Part shown: positions 46,954 to 54,821 of the stretch, piece after piece
How the letters are laid out: each line of letters opens with the position of its first letter
Position numbering within the stretch: the stretch's first letter is position 1
Assembly: GCF_025716945.1 (NCBI RefSeq)
Contig: NZ_JAOVZT010000002.1
Span: 30,089-94,088, forward strand
Source of the DNA: Geodermatophilus sp. YIM 151500
GTDB taxonomy: Bacteria; Actinomycetota; Actinomycetes; Mycobacteriales; Geodermatophilaceae
DNA: 64,000 bases
Reading direction: 5' to 3'
Notes under the pieces: model-generated
What the model saw: only the letters and a program-made list of their open reading frames with translations
Told to the model about the DNA's origin: nothing
Databases searched by the model: none
Program-made: the position numbers and the translations under genes

Positions 46954-47820
46954 TCAGACCCCCATGGGGTGCCAGACCGTCTTCGTCTCCAGGAACGGCG
47001 TCAGGCGCGACAGGCCCGGGTCGGCGGCCCAGTCCGGCTCGGTCTCCGGGGCCCGGACGACGCGCTTGACCGTCCCCGCGGCCGACCGCTCCAGCTCCAG
47101 CCGCAGCCGCACCGGCGCGCCGGTCAGGTCGATCGCATCGACGTCGGCGTGCTCGGCCAGCCAGGGCCCGAGCTCCGCGGCGTCGCCGGTGAGCAGGTTG
47201 ACCACCCCGGCCGGGACGTCGCTGGTCGCCAGCACCTCGCCGAGGGTCACGGCAGGCAGCGGCCGCTCCCGCGACGTCACGACGACCGCGGTGTTGCCGC
47301 CCGCGAGCACCGGCGCCAGCACGCTCGCCAGGCCGAGCAGCGACGACTGCTGCGGGGCCAGTACGGCGACGACGCCGGTCGGCTCGGGCAGCGAGAAGTC
47401 GAAGTACGGCCCGGCGACCGGGTTGGCCCCGCCGAGGACGGCGGCCAGCTTGTCGGTCCAGCCGGCGTACCAGACCCAGCGGTCGATGGCGGCGTCGACG
47501 GCGGCGCGCGCCCTGGACGTCGACAGTCCTTCGCCGGCCGCGACCTCCTCGGTGAACTGCGGCGCGCGGCCCTCCATCACCTCGGCCACCCGGTAGAGCA
47601 CCTGGCCGCGGTTGTAGGCGGTCGCCCCGGACCACTTCGCGAAGGCACCGCGGGCGGCGACCACGGCGTCCCGGGCGTCCTTGCGGGACGCCCAGGCGGC
47701 GTTGGCCAGGAAGTGCCCCTTGGCGTCGGTCACCTCGTACGACCGGCCCGACTCCGAGCGCGGGAAGGCGCCGTTGACGTAGAGCTTGTACGTCTTGCGG
47801 ACGGCCAGGCGATCACTCAT
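46954..47820 (-). CDS. Half-length, catalytically incomplete aldehyde dehydrogenase-like protein
   Basis: 288 residues against about 480 for the family. It keeps the N-terminal and cofactor-binding part (YNRGQVLYRVAEVMEGR, PTGVVAVLAPQQSSLLGLA, PAGVVNLLTGDAAELGPWLA) but lacks the C-terminal catalytic domain and its Cys. It ends cleanly (FLETKTVWHPMGV) and overlaps the full-length dehydrogenase gene by 4 bases (ATGA), so it looks like a maintained gene rather than a remnant. Together the two proteins have the size and order of ALDH16, whose second domain is also a non-catalytic ALDH copy. Confidence 0.8.
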   Translation of the reverse strand: MSDRLAVRKTYKLYVNGAFPRSESGRSYEVTDAKGHFLANAAWASRKDARDAVVAARGAFAKWSGATAYNRGQVLYRVAEVMEGRAPQFTEEVAAGEGLSTSRARAAVDAAIDRWVWYAGWTDKLAAVLGGANPVAGPYFDFSLPEPTGVVAVLAPQQSSLLGLASVLAPVLAGGNTAVVVTSRERPLPAVTLGEVLATSDVPAGVVNLLTGDAAELGPWLAEHADVDAIDLTGAPVRLRLELERSAAGTVKRVVRAPETEPDWAADPGLSRLTPFLETKTVWHPMGV

Positions 47821-49292
47821 TCGGCGGCACCCTTCAGGTATGCGGCGAGTCCGTGCCGGCCGCCCTCGCGCCCGTACCCGGACTGCTTGTAGCCACCGAA
47901 CGGCGACGTCGGGTCGAACTTGTTGAACGTGTTGGCCCACACGACGCCGGCGCGCAGCTGGTCGGCGATCTTGAGGATGCGGGAGCCCTTCTCCGTCCAG
48001 ATGCCGGCCGACAGCCCGTAGGTGGTGTTGTTGGCCTTGGCAACCGCCTCGTCCGGTGTCCGGAAGGTCAGCACCGACAGCACCGGGCCGAAGATCTCGT
48101 CGCGGGCGATGCGGTGCGCCGGGGAGACGTCGGTGAACACCGTCGGCGGGAACCAGTAGCCGCGGGCGGGCAGGTCGCAGGCCGGCTGCCAGCGCGAGGC
48201 GCCCTCGGCCTCGCCGACCTCCGACAGCTCGCGGATCCTCGCCAGCTGCTCGGCGGAGTTGATCGCGCCGATGTCGGTGTTCTTGTCGAGCGGGTCGCCG
48301 ATGCGCAGGGTGCCGATCCGCCGCTGCAGCGAGGCGACCACCTCGTCGTGCACGCTCTCCTGCACCAGCAGCCGGGAGCCGGCGCAGCAGACGTGCCCCT
48401 GGTTGAAGAAGATGCCCTGCACGATGCCCTCGACGGCCTGGTCGATCGGCGCGTCGTCGAAGACGATGTTGGCCGCCTTGCCGCCGAGCTCGAGGGTCAG
48501 CTTCTTGCGGGTACCGGCGACCGCGCGGGCGATCGAGCGGCCCACCTCGGTCGACCCGGTGAAGGCGACCTTGTCGACGTCGTCGTGCTCGACCACCGCC
48601 CGGCCGGTGTCACCGGCGCCGGTCACGATGTTGACCACACCGGGCGGCAGGTCGGCCTGCCGGCACACCTCGGCGAACAGCAGCGCGGTCAGCGGCGTCG
48701 TCTCCGCCGGTTTGAGGACGACGGTGTTGCCGGTCGCCATCGCCGGCGCGACCTTCCACGCCAGCATCAGCAGCGGGAAGTTCCACGGGATCACCTGGCC
48801 GGCGACGCCGAGCGGCCTCGGCCCGGGGCCGAGGCCGGCCCAGTCGAGCTTGTCGGCCCAGCCCGCGTGGTAGAAGAAGTGCGCCGCGGCCAGCGGGACG
48901 TCGACGTCGCGGGACTCCCGGATCGGCTTGCCGTTGTCCAGCGACTCCAGGACGGCGAACTCTCGGGCGCGCTCCTGGAGGATCCGCGCGATGCGGAACA
49001 GGTACTTGCCGCGGTCGGCCGGCCGCAGCGGACCCCAGACCCTGGTGAACGCCCGGCGCGCGGCCTTCACAGCGCGGTCGACGTCCGCCTCGCTGCCGGC
49101 CGCGACCTCGGTGAGCACCTCCTCCGTCGCCGGGTTGACGCTCTTGAACGCCTCGCCGGTGCCGTCGACGAACTCGCCGTCGACGAACAGGCCGTAGGAG
49201 GGCGCGATGTCGACGATCGACCGCGATTCGGGAGCGGGCGCGTACTGGAAGGGGCTGGGCGGGGTCGGATCAGTCCGGGTCGTGCTGGTCAT
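47817..49292 (-). CDS. NAD(P)-dependent aldehyde dehydrogenase
   Basis: A full-length 491-residue enzyme. The catalytic Cys lies in NQGHVCCAGSR, the general-base Glu in LELGGKAANIVF, the Asn in VIPWNFPLLMLAWK, and the cofactor loop is FTGSTEVGRSIA. It begins 7 bases after deoC, so its likely substrate is an aldehyde from deoxynucleoside breakdown, such as acetaldehyde from deoxyribose-5-phosphate. ATG start at 49292. Confidence 0.93.
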   Translation of the reverse strand: MTSTTRTDPTPPSPFQYAPAPESRSIVDIAPSYGLFVDGEFVDGTGEAFKSVNPATEEVLTEVAAGSEADVDRAVKAARRAFTRVWGPLRPADRGKYLFRIARILQERAREFAVLESLDNGKPIRESRDVDVPLAAAHFFYHAGWADKLDWAGLGPGPRPLGVAGQVIPWNFPLLMLAWKVAPAMATGNTVVLKPAETTPLTALLFAEVCRQADLPPGVVNIVTGAGDTGRAVVEHDDVDKVAFTGSTEVGRSIARAVAGTRKKLTLELGGKAANIVFDDAPIDQAVEGIVQGIFFNQGHVCCAGSRLLVQESVHDEVVASLQRRIGTLRIGDPLDKNTDIGAINSAEQLARIRELSEVGEAEGASRWQPACDLPARGYWFPPTVFTDVSPAHRIARDEIFGPVLSVLTFRTPDEAVAKANNTTYGLSAGIWTEKGSRILKIADQLRAGVVWANTFNKFDPTSPFGGYKQSGYGREGGRHGLAAYLKGAAE

Positions 49293-49298
49293 GGCGTG

Positions 49299-50294
49299 TC
49301 AGTCCACCGTCACGTGGTCAGGGCCGGAGTAGTGGCCGGTGCGCAGCTTCTGGCGCTGCAGCAGCAGGTCGTTGAGCAGGCTGGAGGCGCCGAAGCGGAA
49401 CCAGTCGGGGGAGAGCCAGTCGGGGCCGGCGGTCTCGTGCACGAGCACGAGGTGGCGGACGGCGTCCTTCGTCGTCCGGATGCCCCCGGCCGGTTTGACG
49501 CCGATCTGCCGGCCCGTGGCTGCCCGGAAGTCGCGCACCGCCTCGAGCATGACCAGGCAGACCGGCAGGGTGGCGGCGGGGGACACCTTGCCGGTGGAGG
49601 TCTTGACGAAGTCCGCGCCGGCGAGCATCGCCAGCCACGAGGCGCGGCGGACGTTGTCGAGGGTGACCAGCTCGCCGGTCTCCAGGATGACCTTGAGGTG
49701 CGCGTCGCCGCAGGCCTCCCTCACCGCGACGACCTCCTCGTACACGTCGAGGTAGCGGCCGGTGAGGAAGGCGCCGCGGTCGATGACCATGTCGATCTCG
49801 TCCGCACCGTTCGCGACGGCGTCCTTCACGTCGGCCAGCTTGACCTCGCGGCTGGCCCGGCCGCTGGGGAAGGCGGTGGCGACGGCGGCGACGTGGATGC
49901 CGGTGCCGGCCAGCGCCTCGCGGGCCACGCCCGCCAGGTCGCCGTAGACGCAGACGGCGGCGACCTGCGGGCAGGTCGCGTCACCCGGGTCGGGACGGCG
50001 GGCCTTGGCTGCCAGCGAGCGCACCGTGCCCGGGGTGTCGGCCCCCTCCAGCGTGGTCAGGTCGACCATCGAGATCGCCGTGTCGATCGCCCACGCTTTC
50101 GCGGTCGTCTTGATCGACCGGCTGGCCAGCACGGTGGTGCGGGCCTCCGCGCCGACCTGGTCGACGCCGGGCAGCCCGTGCAGGAAGGCGCGGAAGGCGG
50201 CGTCGGACCGGGTGACGTCGCCGTAGGGCGCCGGCGGTTCGTCGACCGTGCGCGGCGACGTCGCCGGCGCATGGGGGTCGAGCAGGTTGGTCAT
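49299..50294 (-). CDS. deoC: Deoxyribose-phosphate aldolase
   Basis: About 331 residues, longer than the 220-260-residue form, matching the long DeoC type. The Schiff-base Lys is in DFVKTSTGK, and a second conserved Lys is in IGVKPAGGIR. DEIDMVIDRGAFLTG and KVILETGEL are core strands. It cleaves deoxyribose-5-phosphate to acetaldehyde and glyceraldehyde-3-phosphate. I prefer ATG 50294, which lies 7 nt after a GACAAT -10-like box; ATG 50303 is the alternative. It leads an operon with the two dehydrogenase genes. Confidence 0.93.
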   Translation of the reverse strand: MTNLLDPHAPATSPRTVDEPPAPYGDVTRSDAAFRAFLHGLPGVDQVGAEARTTVLASRSIKTTAKAWAIDTAISMVDLTTLEGADTPGTVRSLAAKARRPDPGDATCPQVAAVCVYGDLAGVAREALAGTGIHVAAVATAFPSGRASREVKLADVKDAVANGADEIDMVIDRGAFLTGRYLDVYEEVVAVREACGDAHLKVILETGELVTLDNVRRASWLAMLAGADFVKTSTGKVSPAATLPVCLVMLEAVRDFRAATGRQIGVKPAGGIRTTKDAVRHLVLVHETAGPDWLSPDWFRFGASSLLNDLLLQRQKLRTGHYSGPDHVTVD

Positions 50295-50457
50295 GCCGAT
50301 CATTGTCCCCTGCGCCGGTGCGGCGCCGGACGTCGCTCACCCCGAGGGAGCACCCAGCCGGGGTGGCACGGCGGTCGCCGGAGCGCAAGGGCTCACCGGG
50401 ACCGGTGGACGGGCGGTTGACCTGGGGATTCGGGCTGCACGGGCACTGGATGAGCGG

Positions 50458-50463
50458 TAGACT
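50458..50463 (+). promoter_or_regulatory. -10 box (TAGACT) of the HNH endonuclease gene
   Basis: TAGACT ends 8 nt before the GTG at 50472. Predicted leaderless. Confidence 0.42.
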
Positions 50464-50471
50464 TCGAACAC

Positions 50472-51725
50472 GTGATCGAGCGGATGCCAGGAGGTTCAGT
50501 GGGAGACCTGGCTCCCGTGCTCGATGCCCTCGCGACGGACGACCTCTTCGCCATGGGCGCACCCGAGCTGCTCGAGCGCGTCCGCGCGCTGGTCGCCGCC
50601 CGCAACCGGCTCGACGCCGAGCTCGCGCGCACGGTGCGCCGCGCGGAGCTGGCGCAGGCGCCCGAGCACGACGGCATGACGACGATGCCCTCCTGGCTGC
50701 GCGGGCACTGCCGGCTGTCCGCGGCCGCCGCCGGGCGCCTGGTGCGCAACGGCCGCGCGGCCGAGCTGCTGCCGGCGGTCGCCGCCGCGCATGCAGACGG
50801 CTCCGTCACCGCCGACCAGATGGCTCTGTGCGCGCCCGCCGTCACGCCGGAGCGCCTGGCGCTCGCCGCCGACCTGGGCGTCGACCTCGGCGGCGTCGAC
50901 GCCGTGTTCGCGGAGGTCGCGGTCGCGCAGCCGCACGACGAGCTGGCCGCCGCGGTGCGCCACTACGAGCAGCGGCTCGACGAGGACGGCCCGGAGCCCG
51001 ATCCGACGGAGGGCCGGACCTTCACCCTCGCCAGGCATCCGGACGGGCGGGTCACCGGCAGGTTCGACCTCGACCCGGTCGGCGGCGAGAAGGTGTGCGC
51101 GGTCATCGAGTCGACGGTGCAGGCGGGCCGGTCCGCCGGTGACGACCGCACGAGGTCGCAGCAGCAGGGCGATGCCCTCGTGCAGTGGGCCGACAACACC
51201 CTCGCGGCGGGCGACCTGCCGTTGCTGAGGCAGGTCCGGCCGCACGTGGCGCTGAAGGTCGACCTGGCGAGCTTGGTGGACCCGGCCACCGGTCCCGGCG
51301 CCGCCACGACCGGCTTCGGGGCGACGCTGTCGGCAGCCCACGCCCGCTGGGTCGCCTGCGACGCCGACATCACCCGGATCGTCCTCGGCCCCGAGGGGCA
51401 GCCGCTCGACGTCGGCCGGACCCAGCGCCTGGTCACCGCCGGAATCCGCAAGGCCGTCGAACACCGGGACGGGCAGTGCATCTTCGCCGGCTGCTCCGCC
51501 CCGACCTGCTGGTGCGAGGTCCACCACGTCCTGGCCTGGGCGTTCGGTGGTGAGACGTCGCTGGACAATTCCGCGCTGCTGTGCGAGCGGCATCACACGC
51601 AGGTGCACTCCGGCTTCCGCGTCGAGCGGGACGTGGCCGGCCGATGGCACACCTATCGACCCGACGGCAGCGAGATCCTCGTCCTCCGCCTGCCCGGCGA
51701 CGACCGCCTGCCCCGCGCGGGCTGA
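50472..51725 (+). CDS. DUF222/HNH (13E12-repeat type) endonuclease
   Basis: 417 residues: a helical DUF222 domain (about 10-300) followed by a C-terminal HNH nuclease domain (about 330-395). The HNH core is visible as [22 protein letters not shown] and [10 protein letters not shown], with paired Cys and His for metal or zinc structure. These genes are multicopy in many actinobacteria (13E12 family in Mycobacterium) and may be mobile or nuclease elements; function is not established. It splits the deoC and upp units. A set of 24-bp tandem repeats begins inside its stop codon region. Confidence 0.88.
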   Translation: MIERMPGGSVGDLAPVLDALATDDLFAMGAPELLERVRALVAARNRLDAELARTVRRAELAQAPEHDGMTTMPSWLRGHCRLSAAAAGRLVRNGRAAELLPAVAAAHADGSVTADQMALCAPAVTPERLALAADLGVDLGGVDAVFAEVAVAQPHDELAAAVRHYEQRLDEDGPEPDPTEGRTFTLARHPDGRVTGRFDLDPVGGEKVCAVIESTVQAGRSAGDDRTRSQQQGDALVQWADNTLAAGDLPLLRQVRPHVALKVDLASLVDPATGPGAATTGFGATLSAAHARWVACDADITRIVLGPEGQPLDVGRTQRLVTAGIRKAVEHRDGQCIFAGCSAPTCWCEVHHVLAWAFGGETSLDNSALLCERHHTQVHSGFRVERDVAGRWHTYRPDGSEILVLRLPGDDRLPRAG

Positions 51726-51804
51726 CCGGCCGGCAATCGGGCGGGCTGACCGGCCGGCAGTCGGGCGGGCTGACCGGCCGGCAGTCGGGCGGGCAGTCGG
51801 GCGG
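51721..51804 (+). repeat. 24-bp tandem repeat overlapping the HNH gene stop codon
   Basis: Units 51721-51744, 51745-51768 and 51769-51792 share GCTGACCGGCCGGCAGTCGG and differ by one base in the first. A half unit (51793-51804) follows. Each unit has a TGA and the near-palindrome CTGACCGGCCGGCAG. The first TGA is the gene stop. Confidence 0.75.
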
Positions 51805-51899
51805 GCGGTCGGCGGCCTTCCGCGGGCCGACCGGGGCGCGGCGGGTCCGGGGCCTGGCCGGTCCAGCCGGCGACCGCCCGAGCGGGCAGCTGAGGCCGC

Positions 51900-51905
51900 T
51901 ACGGT
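51900..51905 (+). promoter_or_regulatory. -10 box (TACGGT) of upp
   Basis: TACGGT ends 7 nt before the GTG at 51913, supporting that start over the GTG at 51904. Predicted leaderless. Confidence 0.48.
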
Positions 51906-51912
51906 GTCCGCC

Positions 51913-52536
51913 GTGCAGCTGACCGTCGTCGACCACCCGCTGGCCCGCGCCCGCCTGTCGCGGATGCGTGACGAGCGCACCGACAACGCCACCTTCCGGG
52001 CGGCGCTGCGCGATCTGACGCAGATGCTGATGTACGAGGCCACCCGGCAGCTCCAGCTGCTGGAGGAATCGATCACCACCCCCGTCACCGGGACGACCGG
52101 CTACCGGCTGGCGACACCACCGCTCATCGTGCCGGTGCTGCGGGCAGGACTGGGGATGGCCGACACCGCGCACCGCATGCTGCCCGAATCCCAGATGGGC
52201 TTCGTCGGACTGGCGCGCAACGAGGCGACCTTCCAACCGGAGGCCTACATGGCCTCGCTGCCGGAGACGCTCGATGGCCGCGAGGTCTTCGTGCTCGACC
52301 CGATGCTGGCCACCGGCGGCTCGCTGGTGCACTGCTGCGGCCTGCTCACCGAGCGGGGCGCCACCTCGATCACCGTGCTCTGCGCGCTGGCCGCACCCGA
52401 CGGGCTGCGCCGGCTGGAGAAGAGCGGCCTGCCGCTGCGCGTGTTCACCGCGAGCGTCGACACGGGCCTGAACGAGAAGGCCTACATCGTCCCGGGTCTC
52501 GGTGACGCCGGCGACCGCCAGTTCGGCGCGGTCTGA
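51913..52536 (+). CDS. upp: Uracil phosphoribosyltransferase
   Basis: A 207-residue enzyme of standard length. The PRPP-binding motif is [13 protein letters not shown] near residues 131-143, the uracil-site segment [18 protein letters not shown] lies near the end, and PVLRAGLGM carries the conserved Arg. It makes UMP from uracil released by pyrimidine phosphorolysis, closing the salvage route begun by cdd and deoA. It is monocistronic or followed by the oxidoreductase gene after 33 bases. Confidence 0.95.
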   Translation: MQLTVVDHPLARARLSRMRDERTDNATFRAALRDLTQMLMYEATRQLQLLEESITTPVTGTTGYRLATPPLIVPVLRAGLGMADTAHRMLPESQMGFVGLARNEATFQPEAYMASLPETLDGREVFVLDPMLATGGSLVHCCGLLTERGATSITVLCALAAPDGLRRLEKSGLPLRVFTASVDTGLNEKAYIVPGLGDAGDRQFGAV

Positions 52537-52569
52537 CCGGGCGGCCGAGCCGGCTCCGGGACGCCCGCC

Positions 52570-53460
52570 GTGCGCTTCGCGGTCCTGGGCACGGGCTTCT
52601 GGGCCCGCGCCGTGCACGCCGCCTCCCTGGCGCAGCACCCCGACGCCGAACTGATCGGCATCTGGGGGCGCGACGCGACCAAGGCGGCCGTGGCCGGCGA
52701 GGAGTTCGGCGTCCCCGGCACCACCGACCTGCAGTCGCTGCTCGACGAGGTCGACGCGGTCTCGATCGCCGTCCCGCCCGACGTGCAGGCATCCCTCGCC
52801 GTCACGGCTGCGTCGGCCGGCCGGCACCTGCTGCTCGAGAAGCCGATCGCTCTCACCGTCCCCGACGCCGACCGGGTGGTCGAGGCGGTCGCCTCGGCGG
52901 GGGTCGCATCGGTCGTCTTCTTCACCTTCCGGTTCCAGGCGGCGACGTCGACCTGGCTGACCGAAGCGGGTCGCTCGCGGCTGGCCGGTGGGGCGGGCAG
53001 CTGGCTGAGCTCGCTGGCCGGGACGCCGTTCGGGGACTCGCCGTGGCGCGGCCGGCACGGCGCGCTCTGGGACATCGGCCCGCACGCGCTCTCGCTGCTC
53101 GTCCCCGCGCTGGGGCGGGTGACCGCGGTGCAGGCCGGGGCCGGGCGGGGCGACACGGTGCACCTGGTCCTCACGCACGCCTCCGGTGCGGCCAGCACGG
53201 TGACGGTCACGCACGCGGCCGCGCCGCTGTCGGAGGGCGTCGAGTTCTTCGTGCACGGCGACACCGGCCGCCTGACGCTGCTGCCCGACACCGCCTCACC
53301 GCGGGAGGCCCACCGCGCGGCCGTCGACGAGCTCAGGGCGGCCGCGCTCACCGGAGGGGCGCACCCGTGCGACGCCGCGTTCGCCCGGGACGTGACCGTC
53401 GTCCTCGCCGCGGCCCAGCGGGCACTCGCTTCCGGCTGCCGGGAGCCGGTCCCCTCCTGA
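52570..53460 (+). CDS. Gfo/Idh/MocA-family oxidoreductase
   Basis: A 296-residue NAD(P)-dependent oxidoreductase. The N-terminal Rossmann domain begins FAVLGTGFWARAVHAASL, and the family hallmark E-K-P is in LLLEKPIALTV near residue 95. The C-terminal half holds a beta-sheet substrate domain (GALWDIGPHALSLLVP). Substrates are usually sugars, inositols or related polyols; none is indicated. The GTG at 52570 is the likely start. Confidence 0.87.
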   Translation: MRFAVLGTGFWARAVHAASLAQHPDAELIGIWGRDATKAAVAGEEFGVPGTTDLQSLLDEVDAVSIAVPPDVQASLAVTAASAGRHLLLEKPIALTVPDADRVVEAVASAGVASVVFFTFRFQAATSTWLTEAGRSRLAGGAGSWLSSLAGTPFGDSPWRGRHGALWDIGPHALSLLVPALGRVTAVQAGAGRGDTVHLVLTHASGAASTVTVTHAAAPLSEGVEFFVHGDTGRLTLLPDTASPREAHRAAVDELRAAALTGGAHPCDAAFARDVTVVLAAAQRALASGCREPVPS

Positions 53461-53577
53461 CGGTGGGTCCGGTCCGCGGCATCACCCGCTCGGTCGACAG
53501 CCCGCGGCGGAATTCGGCAGGGGCGCCGTCCGTGCGCCAGGCTGCATCGTCGGAACATCCTAGGGACGGGAGCGGGC

Positions 53578-54255
53578 ATGACCGGAGCGCAGTGGTACGT
53601 GCGGCGCGGGCGGATCACCCGCCGGACGTGGTGGCTGCACTACACGCTGCCGATCGCGGCGCTGAGCCTGCTGGCGTCGCTCGCCGACGCCTCCTTCGGC
53701 TACCCGGCCTTCGAACCGGCGGAGCCGGGCTCGGTGTACTCGGTCACCGGGGGGCCCTTCGGCACAGTGGTGTCCTTGGCGACGCTCGTCCCGTCGATCA
53801 GCTCCTCGGTCACCCGGCTGCACGACCGCGGGCACTCGGCGTGGTGGCTGCTCTGGTCGCTCCTGCCGGTTGTCGGCTGGATCCTGCTCTTCGTGCAGAC
53901 GGGCTTCCTGCGCGGGGACGGCGGCCCGAACCGGTACGGCCCGCCGCCCGACCGCCCGCTCGGCGGCCCCGCCGCCGGACCCGGCCATCCGGCGGGCCCG
54001 GGGTACCCGCCCGGCTCGGGCTACCCGCCCGGCTCGGGCTATCCGGCGGGTCCGGGTTACCCGCCCGGCTCGGGCTACCCGCCGGGTCCGGGCTCCCCGC
54101 CGGGCTCGGGCTTTCCGCCGGGCTCGGGCTATCCACCCGGCTCGGGTTACCCGCCGGGCCCGGGCTCCCCGCCGGGCCCGGGCTACCCGCCGGGTCCGGG
54201 CTACCCGCCCGGTCCCGAGCACCCGCCCGGTCCCGAGCACCCGCCCACGCGCTGA
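53578..54255 (+). CDS. DUF805 membrane protein with long Gly/Tyr/Pro repeat tail
   Basis: 225 residues. Residues 1-120 are a DUF805 membrane domain with WYVRRGRITRRTWWLHY, four hydrophobic segments and the family motif RLHDRGHSAWWLL. The last 100 residues are a cytoplasmic tail of GYPPGSG / GYPPGPG heptamer-like repeats, about 14 of them, encoded by GC-rich tandem DNA repeats. Such Gly-Tyr-Pro tails can be disordered or self-associating; the role is unknown. ATG start with GGGAGCGGG upstream. A second DUF805 gene follows. Confidence 0.82.
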   Translation: MTGAQWYVRRGRITRRTWWLHYTLPIAALSLLASLADASFGYPAFEPAEPGSVYSVTGGPFGTVVSLATLVPSISSSVTRLHDRGHSAWWLLWSLLPVVGWILLFVQTGFLRGDGGPNRYGPPPDRPLGGPAAGPGHPAGPGYPPGSGYPPGSGYPAGPGYPPGSGYPPGPGSPPGSGFPPGSGYPPGSGYPPGPGSPPGPGYPPGPGYPPGPEHPPGPEHPPTR

Positions 54256-54371
54256 GCCCCTCCCGAGCTGCCCCGTCACCCGGTCAGGTGTTCCAGCCCG
54301 GCTGATCCGGCGGCGGCGGGCCTCTTTCGCGATGGTCGTGGTCGACGATGTCGTCGATGGAAGGGAGCGAC

Positions 54372-54773
54372 ATGAGGTTCTCGGACTGGTATGTGCGTCG
54401 CGGCCGCATCAGCCGGCGCACCTGGTGGCTGCACTACTTCCTGCCCCTGGCCGCGCTCGGCGTGCTGGCCGGCATCGCCGACCTCGCGGTCGGATCGGCG
54501 ACGCTCGAGAGCTCGGCCGGCGGTGGCCAGGCCAGCGCCTCCTTCACCGCCGGCTGGATCACCGCCGTCGCCTGGCTCGTGACCCTGGTCCCCGCGCTGA
54601 CCTCCGAGGCCGCGAGGCTGCACGACCGCGGGTTGTCGGCCTGGTGGCTGCTGCTGAACCTGCTGCCGCTGATCGGCCAGCTCGTGCTGCTCGTCCTGGT
54701 CGGCTTCCTCCCCGGTGACCGGGGCGCCAACCGGTACGGGCCGCCGCCGGACCGGTCGAACGTCCCCGTCTGA
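54372..54773 (+). CDS. DUF805 membrane protein (tail-less paralogue)
   Basis: 133 residues. It is a close paralogue of the upstream protein: WYVRRGRISRRTWWLHY and RLHDRGLSAWWLLLNLLPLIG match its motifs, and both end the core with NRYGPPPDR. It lacks the repeat tail. Four membrane segments are predicted. The start is the ATG at 54372 with AAGGGAG five bases upstream. A strong hairpin follows the stop. Confidence 0.85.
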   Translation: MRFSDWYVRRGRISRRTWWLHYFLPLAALGVLAGIADLAVGSATLESSAGGGQASASFTAGWITAVAWLVTLVPALTSEAARLHDRGLSAWWLLLNLLPLIGQLVLLVLVGFLPGDRGANRYGPPPDRSNVPV

Positions 54774-54778
54774 CCCGA

Positions 54779-54821
54779 GCGGAGTGCCAGGAGCGAGGAA
54801 ACCTCGCTCGTGGCACTCCGC
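54779..54821. terminator. Near-perfect 20-bp hairpin, bidirectional
   Basis: 54779-54798 pairs with 54802-54821 with one mismatch in 20 and an AAA loop. It lies between the convergent DUF805 and phosphosugar mutase genes and reaches the first base of the latter's stop codon, so it can end both transcripts. Confidence 0.8.

Noticed and set aside
47853-50420. 855-codon open frame on the plus strand
   Set aside because: It is antisense to the aldehyde dehydrogenase and deoC genes, which have clear catalytic motifs. Its composition is typical of shadow frames.
51721-51804. CRISPR-like array
   Set aside because: Units are contiguous with no spacers, and there are no cas genes.
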